NCBI GenBank assembly: GCA_017516485.1
Contig: JAFXCH010000058.1
Span: forward strand, 1-64,000
Direction: 5' to 3'
DNA from: Clostridia bacterium
GTDB taxonomy: Bacteria; Bacillota; Clostridia; Oscillospirales; Acutalibacteraceae
DNA: 64,000 bases
The notes under the pieces were generated by a model. It was not told the DNA's origin, did not search any database, and was given only the letters and a program-made list of their open reading frames with translations. The position numbers and the translations under genes were made by a program. Numbering within the stretch: position 1 is the first letter of the stretch; each line of letters starts with the position of its first letter. This document shows positions 27,872-36,019 of this stretch, piece after piece.

Positions 27872-28422
27872 TGCTCGAAAAAAGCAACTATCAACACAAT
27901 AAAAAGGTCGGCGAACCGTATAAAATAATCAATGGCCATACTCGACACAAATGTGCACATATGCGTTTCGGTCTGCGCAGTTTTTCAAAAGCAGGCAGCG
28001 GAGTTATAGCTGTATATAATCTTATGATTCTTCTCAACCGCTCCGCACTACTGTCCGACACTGCGCGCGAACTTTACATCAAGGCAAGAACTCCGCTTGG
28101 GATTTTCGGCGTGCATCCGCTTAAGGTTTTCCGCTATTTCTCTTCGCACTATCTGCCCGTAAATCTTGACAGGAACTGCCGCGATTTCTGCTGCAGATTT
28201 CAACCCGGCTTCTGCGGAATTGTTTTCTGCTGGACAGGTAAAAAATTTCTCTCACCCATTCACGCATTTGCTGTTGAAAATTACAACGGAAAAATCTATA
28301 TTTACAACCGAATGCCAAAGTCGGCAAGGCCTTACGAATACCAGAGCATAACTTCAGCCGTCAATCCGAAAAATTTTATTGTCGGCTACTACATAAACCG
28401 AGACGAATTTGATAAATTTTAA
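27871..28422 (+). CDS. Papain-like-fold protein with Ser at the expected Cys position (tentative)
   Basis: I do not recognise this 183-aa protein with certainty. The segment FSKAGSGVIAVYNLMILL (about 35-52) looks like the nucleophile helix of C39/papain-like peptidases, in which AGCG is usual; here the cysteine is serine. A possible partner histidine lies at IHAFAVENYNG with the usual beta hairpin after it. There is no signal peptide or membrane segment. It begins on the last base of the dCMP deaminase stop. It could be an inactive peptidase or a serine variant; the assignment rests on pattern only. Confidence 0.5.
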   Translation: MLEKSNYQHNKKVGEPYKIINGHTRHKCAHMRFGLRSFSKAGSGVIAVYNLMILLNRSALLSDTARELYIKARTPLGIFGVHPLKVFRYFSSHYLPVNLDRNCRDFCCRFQPGFCGIVFCWTGKKFLSPIHAFAVENYNGKIYIYNRMPKSARPYEYQSITSAVNPKNFIVGYYINRDEFDKF

Positions 28423-28425
28423 TAC

Positions 28426-28498
28426 CTCCGGTAAGCAGATACTCAGAGCACCGTTTAATCTGCGGAGTAATCAGACTGTACTGTCTTTACGGTGCTCT
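28426..28498 (+). ncRNA. Candidate H-type pseudoknot RNA element
   Basis: CTCC + GCAGAT (28426-28440) pair with ATCTGC + GGAG (28458-28467), forming a 10-bp stem. The loop strand AGAGCACCGT (28445-28454) is perfectly complementary to ACGGTGCTCT (28489-28498). The arms interleave, so both stems together make an H-type pseudoknot. It begins 3 nt after the stop codon of the preceding gene and is followed by a terminator. Expression strand and function are unknown. Confidence 0.55.
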
Positions 28499-28520
28499 AA
28501 TCAGATATTCTACAAAAAAT

Positions 28521-28563
28521 AAAACGCGGTATACGACGGCAAGCACCGTATATACCGCGTTTT
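28521..28563. terminator. Bidirectional terminator
   Basis: AAAACGCGGTATA (28521-28533) and TATACCGCGTTTT (28551-28563) form a 13-bp stem; the loop contains a small ACGG/CCGT stem. T tracts lie on both sides. It separates the convergent 27871 and 28575 genes. Confidence 0.85.
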
Positions 28564-28574
28564 TTATTCATAAA

Positions 28575-28880
28575 TCAGATGCGATGGCCGTTCTTGAGTT
28601 TGATTTTGCCGATGAACGGAATTTTGAGAATGCCTGTGAAGGAATCGTCATCAAAATCGATATCAAGCTCTGCATCCTTGCCGAGCATTGCTACATTGAT
28701 AACAGCCTTGAGGTGATTTTCGCCAATATCAACAGACTTAACGGTGTACTCGGGAATATCAACACCTGAAATTTCAAGCTCGAAATCATAAGCACCGTCT
28801 TTTTCGAAAATATTAACATTAGCTTCGCCGCGGAAGAGCATTGAGTCTACCGTGCAAGCCCATTTACCTGTAGGATTCAT
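28575..28880 (-). CDS. Hypothetical small beta-rich protein
   Basis: I do not recognise this 101-aa cytoplasmic protein. It has alternating strands (VNIFEKDGAYDFELEI, LKAVINVAMLGKDAELDIDFD) and ends in FTGILKIPFIGKIKLKNGHRI, suggesting a small beta-barrel or lipocalin-like fold. There is no signal or catalytic motif. It has its own consensus promoter and a GGAG ribosome binding site, and is monocistronic. Confidence 0.75.
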   Translation of the reverse strand: MNPTGKWACTVDSMLFRGEANVNIFEKDGAYDFELEISGVDIPEYTVKSVDIGENHLKAVINVAMLGKDAELDIDFDDDSFTGILKIPFIGKIKLKNGHRI

Positions 28881-28916
28881 TTACACTGCACTCCTTTGAA
28901 AAATTATGTTGAACAA

Positions 28917-28945
28917 ATCATAACATCTGCACCGTATTTTGTCAA
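28917..28945 (-). promoter_or_regulatory. Sigma-A promoter of the 28575-28880 gene
   Basis: On the minus strand TTGACA (28940-28945), 17 bp and TATGAT (28917-28922). Confidence 0.8.
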
Positions 28946-28959
28946 CACAGCAATTTATA

Positions 28960-28988
28960 TTGACATTGTCTTCTCTTAGTTTTATAAT
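28960..28988 (+). promoter_or_regulatory. Sigma-A promoter of the CapD-type gene
   Basis: TTGACA (28960-28965), exactly 17 bp and TATAAT (28983-28988), divergent from and only 15 bp away from the promoter at 28917-28945. Confidence 0.85.
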
Positions 28989-29047
28989 ATATAATACTTT
29001 AATTATAATAGCCAAGTTCCGACCCAAAACGAAAGGCGGCATAAGTT

Positions 29048-30952
29048 TTGAAAAATTTTTTCTCTTCCGAAAAAACACACAGTGAAAAAACGGAGTTTTT
29101 TTTATTAAATATCAGAAGGGCAGGTGTGGCGTTATTAGACGCTCTGATTATTAACCTGACCTTTATTCTGGCAAATTTAATTGAGTTTTATCCCAATACG
29201 CTCAGATACGATGTTATACAGACACTTGTAGGCCGTTCATTTTACACAACCGCAATATTCATTGTCATTTACGCATTCTTCGGCCTTTACAACAGCCTCT
29301 GGGAATACGCAGGTGTGCACGAAATGATACGTTGTGCATGTGCAGGCGTATTATCGACTCTGGTCTGCCTTGCAGCTGACTTTATTTGTGACACTTTTGA
29401 TCTTTTTGACGTTAATACATTCAGCCTGAGTATATATTTCACTTCAATGCTTCTGATTATTGCCGGTACCGGCTGTATCCGCCTTGCATACCGTATGATA
29501 AGACGTACAAGAAAAGCTCGCTCTGCCGGCTCACGCAGAGGCGCAGGCAAGCGCGTTATGATTATCGGCGCAGGCGATATGGGTCAAATTATACTCAAAG
29601 AGCTTGAAGCAACAGCATTTGCCCTCGGCAAACCCGTGGTATTTGTTGATGACGACCATATGAAAGACGGCAGACGCATCGAAGGCATCCCTATCGAAGG
29701 CGGCTGTGAAAACATTCCCGCACTTGCTCAGAAATACAAGGTTGACGAGATTATTTACGGTATTCCCTCTGCAAGTCCGCAGCGAAAAAGTGAAATTCTC
29801 AAGCTCGCTGTAAATACCGGCTGTTCTCTCAAAACTTCGCTCTCTCTTCAGGAATTTACTGAAAAGAGCGTAAATGAGCCAACAATTCGTAATGTAGAAA
29901 TTACCGACCTTCTTGCCAGACCCGAAGTTCTGCTCAATACAGATATATGCTCATATCTGAAAGATCAGACCATTATGGTCACGGGCGGCGGCGGCTCAAT
30001 AGGCTCTGAAATCTGTACACAGGTTGCACGCTATAAGCCTGCAAAGGTTATCATATTCGATAACTACGAAAACAACGCCTTTGTTCTTAAGAACAAGCTT
30101 GATCGCAAATATCAGGGCAAAGTTCAGTTTTTTATCCGCATCGGTTCTGTTCAGGATCCGGCAAGACTCGATGAAGTCCTCACCGAATTCAAACCATCAG
30201 TTATCTTCCACGCAGCAGCTCACAAACATGTTCCGCTTATGGAAGACAGTCCTTGCGAAGCAGTTAAAAACAATATTTTCGGTACATACAACACAGCTAA
30301 AGCTGCAATTGAACATAATGTCAGCAAATTTGTCATTCTCTCAACTGACAAAGCTGTTAACCCAACAAACGTTATGGGTGCAACAAAGCGTGTAACCGAG
30401 CTTATAATTCAGTACTTTGAGCGTCAGAATACAGGTACACACTTTGCAGCAGTACGTTTCGGCAATGTCCTCGGCTCAAACGGCAGTGTTATTCCGATTT
30501 TCAAGGAGCAGATTGCAAACGGCGGCCCCGTAACTGTTACACACAAGGATATCACACGTTACTTTATGACTATTCCCGAAGCTGCACAGCTTGTAGTGCA
30601 GGCAGGTGGTATTGCAAAGGGCGGCGAAATATTTGTACTCGATATGGGTGACCCCGTCAGCATTACTTCACTTGCCGAAAAGCTCATCACTCTCTCGGGT
30701 TACAGACCTTATGAGGATATAAAAATTGAATTTACGGGTCTGCGTCCCGGTGAAAAGCTCTATGAAGAGCTGACACTAGCGGAAGAAGAAAGTGAAATGC
30801 AGCTCACCGCAAACGATAAGATTTTTGTGCTGCCTCCCGTAGATTTCAGCAATGAAAAACTTGAAGCAGAGCTTGAGAAGCTGAAAACGGCTGATAAGAC
30901 AAACGTGCGCGAGATTCTGCTTGAGCTTGTGCCCAATTTCAATAACAGATAA
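29048..30952 (+). CDS. Membrane-bound nucleotide-sugar 4,6-dehydratase (CapD/WbpM/PglF family)
   Basis: The 634-aa protein has four N-terminal membrane helices (about 20-135), a Rossmann-like linker domain (VMIIGAGDMG near 170) and a C-terminal SDR dehydratase domain with TGGGGSIGSE (about 312). The catalytic strip STDKAVNPTNVMGATKR has Met in place of the usual Tyr, as in the long-form PglF/FlaA1-related dehydratases. These enzymes convert UDP-GlcNAc to a 4-keto-6-deoxy sugar for capsule or glycoprotein synthesis. It starts at TTG with AAAGGCGG upstream and a perfect promoter. Confidence 0.92.
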   Translation: MKNFFSSEKTHSEKTEFFLLNIRRAGVALLDALIINLTFILANLIEFYPNTLRYDVIQTLVGRSFYTTAIFIVIYAFFGLYNSLWEYAGVHEMIRCACAGVLSTLVCLAADFICDTFDLFDVNTFSLSIYFTSMLLIIAGTGCIRLAYRMIRRTRKARSAGSRRGAGKRVMIIGAGDMGQIILKELEATAFALGKPVVFVDDDHMKDGRRIEGIPIEGGCENIPALAQKYKVDEIIYGIPSASPQRKSEILKLAVNTGCSLKTSLSLQEFTEKSVNEPTIRNVEITDLLARPEVLLNTDICSYLKDQTIMVTGGGGSIGSEICTQVARYKPAKVIIFDNYENNAFVLKNKLDRKYQGKVQFFIRIGSVQDPARLDEVLTEFKPSVIFHAAAHKHVPLMEDSPCEAVKNNIFGTYNTAKAAIEHNVSKFVILSTDKAVNPTNVMGATKRVTELIIQYFERQNTGTHFAAVRFGNVLGSNGSVIPIFKEQIANGGPVTVTHKDITRYFMTIPEAAQLVVQAGGIAKGGEIFVLDMGDPVSITSLAEKLITLSGYRPYEDIKIEFTGLRPGEKLYEELTLAEEESEMQLTANDKIFVLPPVDFSNEKLEAELEKLKTADKTNVREILLELVPNFNNR

Positions 30953-31102
30953 ATATTTTATACGAGGTTAATCACATAAGTGACAGCCGAAACCGCAATA
31001 TTTACGTATAGGCTTCTTGCTTTTAAGGAAAAACTATAAAAAACAAAACCTTGGCAACGAAAAAGGAATCGACAAATTTTATCAACTTCCGGAGGTAAAA
31101 TT

Positions 31103-31999
31103 ATGATATACAAAGAGTGGATGAAATACATCAAGGACGATGTTAAATTAACCGAAGTTGTAATGCCCGGCACTCACAATGCAGGCAGCTACGGTATGAC
31201 TGCACTCGGCTGTTGTCAGGACGGCACATTTTACTCGCAGTTCGCCTACGGAGTACGCCATTTCTGCATACGTTACTGCGGCGATAAAAAGAAAGGCATC
31301 GTGCTCAGCCACGGCCTTGCAAAGGGTGTGCCGCTCACAGAAGGTTTTGAAAGCATGAGAAGAATGATTGAAGAAAACGACAGCGAATTTTTCATCTTCG
31401 ATATGCGCGAATACTACAACCAGAAGATAGGTCCGTTCAGCTTCACATACCCTGCAGACGATGCAGAGGTAGTAAAGCTTATTGAAGAATACCTGGCACC
31501 CGAAAAATATGCTTACACAGATTTTGAGCACGTAAGTGACATCACCTTCGGTGACATCCGCAAATCCGGCAAGCGTTATCTTATCGTCAACTACCGTAAC
31601 GCTTACCAGCCCTGGTGCAGAGATGTTGAGCACATACTGCCGTGGAATCCCGTGCTTCACGCAAAGAAGCCCGAAGTATTTGCCTCAGAGGTGCTTATGC
31701 ACTTCAATAATGAGCAGACAAACGGCATCTATTGGTTCCAGACCCAGCTCACACCCGTATTCGGTGTAAAAATCAAGACACCGCGCACACTTGAAAAGGC
31801 TCTTCGCCCATACTATCAGCAGATAATTGACCGTATTGCCGCAAACAAGTTCTACCTCGACAGTGCAAATGTAATTTCGGGCGACTTTATGACAGAGGAC
31901 TACTCCAAGTGCCGCGAAATAATCAAACTCAATCTGCTTAAAGGTACTGTTAAGGAAGAGTACAGAGAAAAATTTGAAAAGGAACTGAACGAGAGATGA
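31103..31999 (+). CDS. PI-PLC X-domain-like phosphodiesterase
   Basis: The 298-aa protein resembles bacterial phosphatidylinositol-specific phospholipase C. MPGTHNAGSYG (about 22-32) carries the first catalytic His, VLSHGLA the second, and FFIFDMREYYN a conserved acidic strand. It lacks a signal peptide, unlike secreted PI-PLCs. GGAGG precedes the ATG. It overlaps the PfkB kinase gene by 4 nt and the Gfo/Idh gene follows, forming a three-gene operon. The context suggests intracellular cleavage of an inositol or glycerol phosphodiester, but the substrate is inferred. Confidence 0.78.
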   Translation: MIYKEWMKYIKDDVKLTEVVMPGTHNAGSYGMTALGCCQDGTFYSQFAYGVRHFCIRYCGDKKKGIVLSHGLAKGVPLTEGFESMRRMIEENDSEFFIFDMREYYNQKIGPFSFTYPADDAEVVKLIEEYLAPEKYAYTDFEHVSDITFGDIRKSGKRYLIVNYRNAYQPWCRDVEHILPWNPVLHAKKPEVFASEVLMHFNNEQTNGIYWFQTQLTPVFGVKIKTPRTLEKALRPYYQQIIDRIAANKFYLDSANVISGDFMTEDYSKCREIIKLNLLKGTVKEEYREKFEKELNER

Positions 32000-32886
32000 G
32001 TTACAAGTCAATTATAATCGGTCACATCACTAACGATATAAATACCGACTGTGAAGGCAACACCGAGGAAATGGCGGGCGGCGCAATACTTTATTCTGCA
32101 GCAGTTGCAACCGCACTGGGCCACGATGTTGCGGCAGTGACAAAACTGCCCGTAAGCGAGAGAGCACGTGTGCTTGAACTCAGTGTTGAACCGGATGCAA
32201 TCTTCTGCTCTGCAGGTGAGAGTGCCTGCGATATGGTAAACACTTACCTCACACCTGACAAAGAACGCCGCAAAAGCGTATGCGAAAGCGCAGGTACACC
32301 CTTTACCGCAGAGGATATTCCCGACGAAGAAGCTGACGTAATCCACTTTGCAGGTCTTGTCTACGGCGATTTTGACAGCGAAATGATTATTGCCGCCTCC
32401 GAGCAGGCTGCCGTTGCTGTTGACCTGCAGGGTTTCCTTCGTCACGTAAACGATGACGGCACAATGGAGCTTCGCGACTGGGACGAAAAAGAAGATATCA
32501 TCCCCTACATCACCTACCTCAAGGCTGATGCCGCCGAAGCTGAAGTACTTACAGGTACATCAGACAGACGCGAGGCTGCAAAAATAATGTACGAGTGGGG
32601 TGCAGACGAAATAATTATCACCCACAACACAGAAGTACTCGTGTTTGACGGCGACAATTTCTACACCTGCCCCATCCGCTCAAGAAACTTAAGCGGCAGA
32701 ACAGGCAGAGGCGACACAACCTTCAGCGCATACATCTGCGAGAGGCAGGAATTTGAAATTGATGAAGCACTCCTGCTTGCAACTGCAACCGTATCACTCA
32801 AAATGGAAACTCCCGGTCCGTTTGGCGGCACAAGAGACGATGTCAAAGACTATATCAACGAATTCTACAGAGATTATATAGACTAA
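31996..32886 (+). CDS. PfkB-family sugar/nucleoside kinase
   Basis: The 296-aa protein has an early substrate-binding GGAILYSAAVATALG and the C-terminal PfkB signature SGRTGRGDTTFSAYIC with the catalytic Asp. The more common GAGD is GRGD here, as in some family branches. Family members phosphorylate ribose, fructose, inositol or nucleosides; the neighbours (phosphodiesterase upstream, Gfo/Idh oxidoreductase downstream) suggest a cyclitol or sugar, not proven. ATGA overlap gives coupling to the upstream gene. Confidence 0.85.
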   Translation: MSYKSIIIGHITNDINTDCEGNTEEMAGGAILYSAAVATALGHDVAAVTKLPVSERARVLELSVEPDAIFCSAGESACDMVNTYLTPDKERRKSVCESAGTPFTAEDIPDEEADVIHFAGLVYGDFDSEMIIAASEQAAVAVDLQGFLRHVNDDGTMELRDWDEKEDIIPYITYLKADAAEAEVLTGTSDRREAAKIMYEWGADEIIITHNTEVLVFDGDNFYTCPIRSRNLSGRTGRGDTTFSAYICERQEFEIDEALLLATATVSLKMETPGPFGGTRDDVKDYINEFYRDYID

Positions 32887-32904
32887 TCAGAAGGACTGAA
32901 AAAA

Positions 32905-33888
32905 ATGAAGTATGCCGTTATCGGCACGAGCTGGATTACAGAAGAATTTATAATGGGTGCAAACCTTGTTGAAGGGCTTGAGCTTTTCGGAGTATGCTCA
33001 CGAAGCTATTCAAAAGGCAAAGCCCTTGCCGAAAAATTCGGTGCACCCCGTGTGTTTATTGACCTTTACGACCTTGCACGATGTGCCGATGTTGAGGCTG
33101 TTTATGTAGCAAGTCCAAACTCGCTCCACTATGAGCAGTGCAAACTGTTACTCGGTGCAGGCAAGCACGTAATATGTGAAAAGCCGATTACGGTTACACC
33201 TGCCGAGCTTAACGAGCTGCAGACACTTGCCGCAGAAAACGGCAGAATCTATATGGAAGCGATAATGTATATGCACAGCCCTGTAAGACCCAAGCTCAAG
33301 GCTTCACTTCAGGCGCTTGGCAACATCACGGCGGCACACTTCGACTTTTCTCAGCTTTCATCAAAATATCCGGCATACAAAAGAGGAGAAAACCCGAATA
33401 TCTTTAACCCGCAGTTTGCTACCGGCTGTCTGATGGACCTTGGTATTTACTGTATTTACCCTGCACTTGATCTTTTCGGAGCACCGAAAAATATTATCAG
33501 TACCGCAAGGTTTCTCGAAAGCGGTGCGGACAGCGGCGGCACAACTGTTTTTGAGTATGACAATATGCTGCTGACTATGACCTGGTCAAAGGTTTCGCAG
33601 GATTTCTGCGGCAGTCAGATTCTCGGTGATGAAGGTACGGTTACAATCGGCTCAATCTCACAGCTTAACCATATTTCATTCTGCCGTAAGGGTTACGAGC
33701 CTAAAGAGGTTATCGGCGAAACCGAAAAGCACGTGATTATGTCGCACGAGGCCCGGGCTTTCTATGACTTTATAACGAAGCCCGAAGAAACCGCAGAAAA
33801 ATATAAAGAGGCAAGCCGTATGGCACTTGCAGTAAGTGCCGTAATGGAAAAGATAAGAAAACAAACCGGAATTAAGTTTGATATATAA
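32905..33888 (+). CDS. Gfo/Idh/MocA-family oxidoreductase
   Basis: The 327-aa protein has an N-terminal NAD(P)-binding fold (YAVIGTSWITEEF, the VYVASPNSLHYEQ segment), the EKPITV motif with the conserved lysine (about 95), and the C-terminal substrate domain with DLGIYCIYPALDLFG. Family members oxidise sugars or inositols. The glycine motif is slightly degenerate at its start (GTSWIT). It is the third gene of the PLC-kinase operon. Ladder repeat E begins 5 nt after the stop codon. Confidence 0.88.
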   Translation: MKYAVIGTSWITEEFIMGANLVEGLELFGVCSRSYSKGKALAEKFGAPRVFIDLYDLARCADVEAVYVASPNSLHYEQCKLLLGAGKHVICEKPITVTPAELNELQTLAAENGRIYMEAIMYMHSPVRPKLKASLQALGNITAAHFDFSQLSSKYPAYKRGENPNIFNPQFATGCLMDLGIYCIYPALDLFGAPKNIISTARFLESGADSGGTTVFEYDNMLLTMTWSKVSQDFCGSQILGDEGTVTIGSISQLNHISFCRKGYEPKEVIGETEKHVIMSHEARAFYDFITKPEETAEKYKEASRMALAVSAVMEKIRKQTGIKFDI

Positions 33889-33892
33889 TATT

Positions 33893-34154
33893 AATGAATC
33901 GGTTTACTGATTCAAATCATGTTGCGTTAAGCAACAAATCATGGAGCGATAAGCGAGAAATCATGGCGAAGCCAAATCATTAAAAGATTATAACAATGAC
34001 ATAAGCTTTACTCTGTATCATTAACTTTATTCTGTGTATCAATTTCATTGAAATATTTAAAATATGATTTGCCTTACGGCATGATTTGATTTCCTCGAAA
34101 TCGTGATTTGCAAAATGAAATTTTGCATGATTTGTATTTTTTTCAAAATACATT
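33893..34154 (+). repeat. Hairpin-ladder repeat, locus E (full 4+4)
   Basis: AATG, four left hairpins with AAATCAT, one degenerate central module (about 33985-34060), four right hairpins with ATGATTT/GTGATTT, and CATT. The first hairpin is GAATCGG/CTGATTC instead of GAATTGA/TCAATTC, and the last is GTATTTT/AAAATAC, both compensatory. An in-frame start at 34108 inside this repeat is not used. Confidence 0.88.
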
Positions 34155-34191
34155 ATTTATACACATAAATGTTAAAAGGAAAGTGAAAAAA

Positions 34192-35136
34192 ATGAAACTA
34201 TCACTTGTTGTACCTTGCTACAATGAAGAACAGAACGTTGCTCTCTTTTACAGCGAAGTAAAAAGGGTTTTTGACGCAGAGGGCTACAGCTACGAATGCG
34301 TTTTTGTAAACGACGGCTCGGCTGACAATACTCTCGGAGAGCTTAAAAAACTTCATGCCGAGGCTGACGGCAACATACGCATTGTCAGCTTCTCTCGCAA
34401 CTTCGGCAAGGAGGCTGCTATGTATGCAGGTATTGAGCACGCAAAGGGCGACCTTATCTGCCTTATAGATGCCGACCTTCAGCAGAGACCCGAAGTTGTA
34501 GTCGGTATGGTAAAACGACTTGACGAAGCTCCCGAGCTTGACTGTGTTGCCGCATTTCAGGCTGAACGTCGCGAAAGCGGCCTGCTTACATTCTTCAAAT
34601 CCAATTTCTATAAGCTTATAAACTCCGTATCCGACACAACATTTGTACAGGGTGCGAGTGACTTCCGCACATTCCGCCGCAGTGTTGCCGAGGCTGTACT
34701 TTCAATGGGCGAATACCACAGATTTTCAAAGGGTATTCTCTCTTGGGTCGGCTTTAACACCGAGTATATTCCGTATGAGGTGCAGGAGCGTGCCGCAGGC
34801 GAAAGCAAATGGTCATTCAAGAAGCTTTTCAAATACGCAATCGACGGTATTATGGCTTTCTCAACTGCTCCGCTCGCAATCCCGACAGTACTCGGCATAA
34901 TTATGGCTGTAGTGTCCTTCCTTTATCTCGGCATTGACGGCTTGATTTCTGTTATCAGCTCTGATTTTGAAAACATCCGCGACACTCTTATTATATTCCT
35001 GCTTCTGCTTATAGGCGGAATTCAGCTGATAAGCATAGGCATTATCGGCAAATACCTTGCAAAGACCTATGAGCAGGGCAAAAACAGACCTATTTATATA
35101 GCAAGAGAAGTTATTGAACCCAAAAACGATGACTGA
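34192..35136 (+). CDS. Family 2 glycosyltransferase with C-terminal membrane helices (GtrB/DPM-like)
   Basis: The 314-aa enzyme begins MKLSLVVPCYNEEQN, with the GT-A nucleotide-binding VNDGSADNT, the metal-binding DADLQQRPE and the QGASDFRTFRR and RFSKGILSWVGF segments of polyprenyl-phosphate sugar transferases. Two membrane helices near the C-terminus are typical of GtrB. It transfers glucose or a related sugar to undecaprenyl phosphate at the inner membrane face. Start 34192 is supported by AAAGGAAAG; upstream sequence is repeat E. It overlaps the QueG-like gene by 8 nt. Confidence 0.9.
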   Translation: MKLSLVVPCYNEEQNVALFYSEVKRVFDAEGYSYECVFVNDGSADNTLGELKKLHAEADGNIRIVSFSRNFGKEAAMYAGIEHAKGDLICLIDADLQQRPEVVVGMVKRLDEAPELDCVAAFQAERRESGLLTFFKSNFYKLINSVSDTTFVQGASDFRTFRRSVAEAVLSMGEYHRFSKGILSWVGFNTEYIPYEVQERAAGESKWSFKKLFKYAIDGIMAFSTAPLAIPTVLGIIMAVVSFLYLGIDGLISVISSDFENIRDTLIIFLLLLIGGIQLISIGIIGKYLAKTYEQGKNRPIYIAREVIEPKNDD

Positions 35137-36016
35137 TTATATTGAGTTTATTTCAAAACTGCTCAGTGAAGCAGAGTGGGCAAGCGTTTCGGCAGACGGT
35201 ATAACCTACACCGTATTCGCACTGCCATATACTCAGCTTGATTTCCCGCCGGAGGGTTATGCTTTTGTTGACAGCTACTATGTTGCGTCAAACCGTGCGT
35301 ATTTTTTACGCAAAGAGCTTGTAAAAAAGCTGACGGATGAAGGCTTTGAAACGGTTGAGTGTAACCTGCCGTACAAGAGTCTTGCCTATCATTCGGGGCT
35401 CGGTGTGCCACTGAGAAGCACGCTTATTGCAAACAAAAAATTCGGCACGCGTATGGCACTCGAAATCATAGCTGTACGCGGTGTATACGCAAAGGAAGTA
35501 ACTGTTGACGATATACTGAAAAAGCCGGAAATGGCAGCATTTTGCCGCACCTGCGGTATATGTGAAAGCGTGTGTCCGCGCGGCTGTATTTCTGCCGAAT
35601 CGTTTGAAAGAAACAAGTGCATAAGGAGTGTGCAGGAATCTGCCGACCTTACCGATAAAGATGCCGCAAAGGCTATGGGCACTCAGCTTTGGGGCTGTGA
35701 TATCTGCCAGCGCTGCTGTCCGTTTAACAGCCACCTTGAGTCAAGAGAAATGACCGAAGAAGAAAAAACGCTGTTTAATCTTGACAACCTATACAATGCT
35801 TTTTCTTCGGGCAAAAAAGGCTGCGAGCCTTACCGCGATATTCTTGGAGGCAACTACCTGCGTCCTGCAAAGCTGACAGCACTGACGCTTAATGTTATGG
35901 CAAACAGCACAGACCCTGAAAAATACAGAAAATATGCCGAGGAAAGCCTAAACCACAACGATATAAGAGTACGTACAGCCGCTCAGAGGCTGACAGATAA
36001 AACTACGGAGAATTGA
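35129..36016 (+). CDS. QueG-like double-cluster ferredoxin protein
   Basis: The 295-aa protein has two [4Fe-4S] binding motifs like epoxyqueuosine reductase: CRTCGICESVCPRGCI (about 135-150) and CDICQRCCPFNSH (about 190-202), and a C-terminal HEAT-like helix pair (NHNDIRVRTAAQRL). An N-terminal region with LAYHSGLGVPLRSTLI resembles the cobalamin-binding part. It is about 60 residues shorter than classical QueG. It could be a short QueG or another reductase of that family. I use ATG 35129 rather than an upstream TTG at 35114. Confidence 0.78.
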   Translation: MTDYIEFISKLLSEAEWASVSADGITYTVFALPYTQLDFPPEGYAFVDSYYVASNRAYFLRKELVKKLTDEGFETVECNLPYKSLAYHSGLGVPLRSTLIANKKFGTRMALEIIAVRGVYAKEVTVDDILKKPEMAAFCRTCGICESVCPRGCISAESFERNKCIRSVQESADLTDKDAAKAMGTQLWGCDICQRCCPFNSHLESREMTEEEKTLFNLDNLYNAFSSGKKGCEPYRDILGGNYLRPAKLTALTLNVMANSTDPEKYRKYAEESLNHNDIRVRTAAQRLTDKTTEN

Positions 36017-36019
36017 TTT

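Noticed and set aside
34108..34191. N-terminal extension of the glycosyltransferase
   Set aside because: It starts inside ladder repeat E; the family begins at MKLSLVVPCYNEE (34192), which has its own ribosome binding site.
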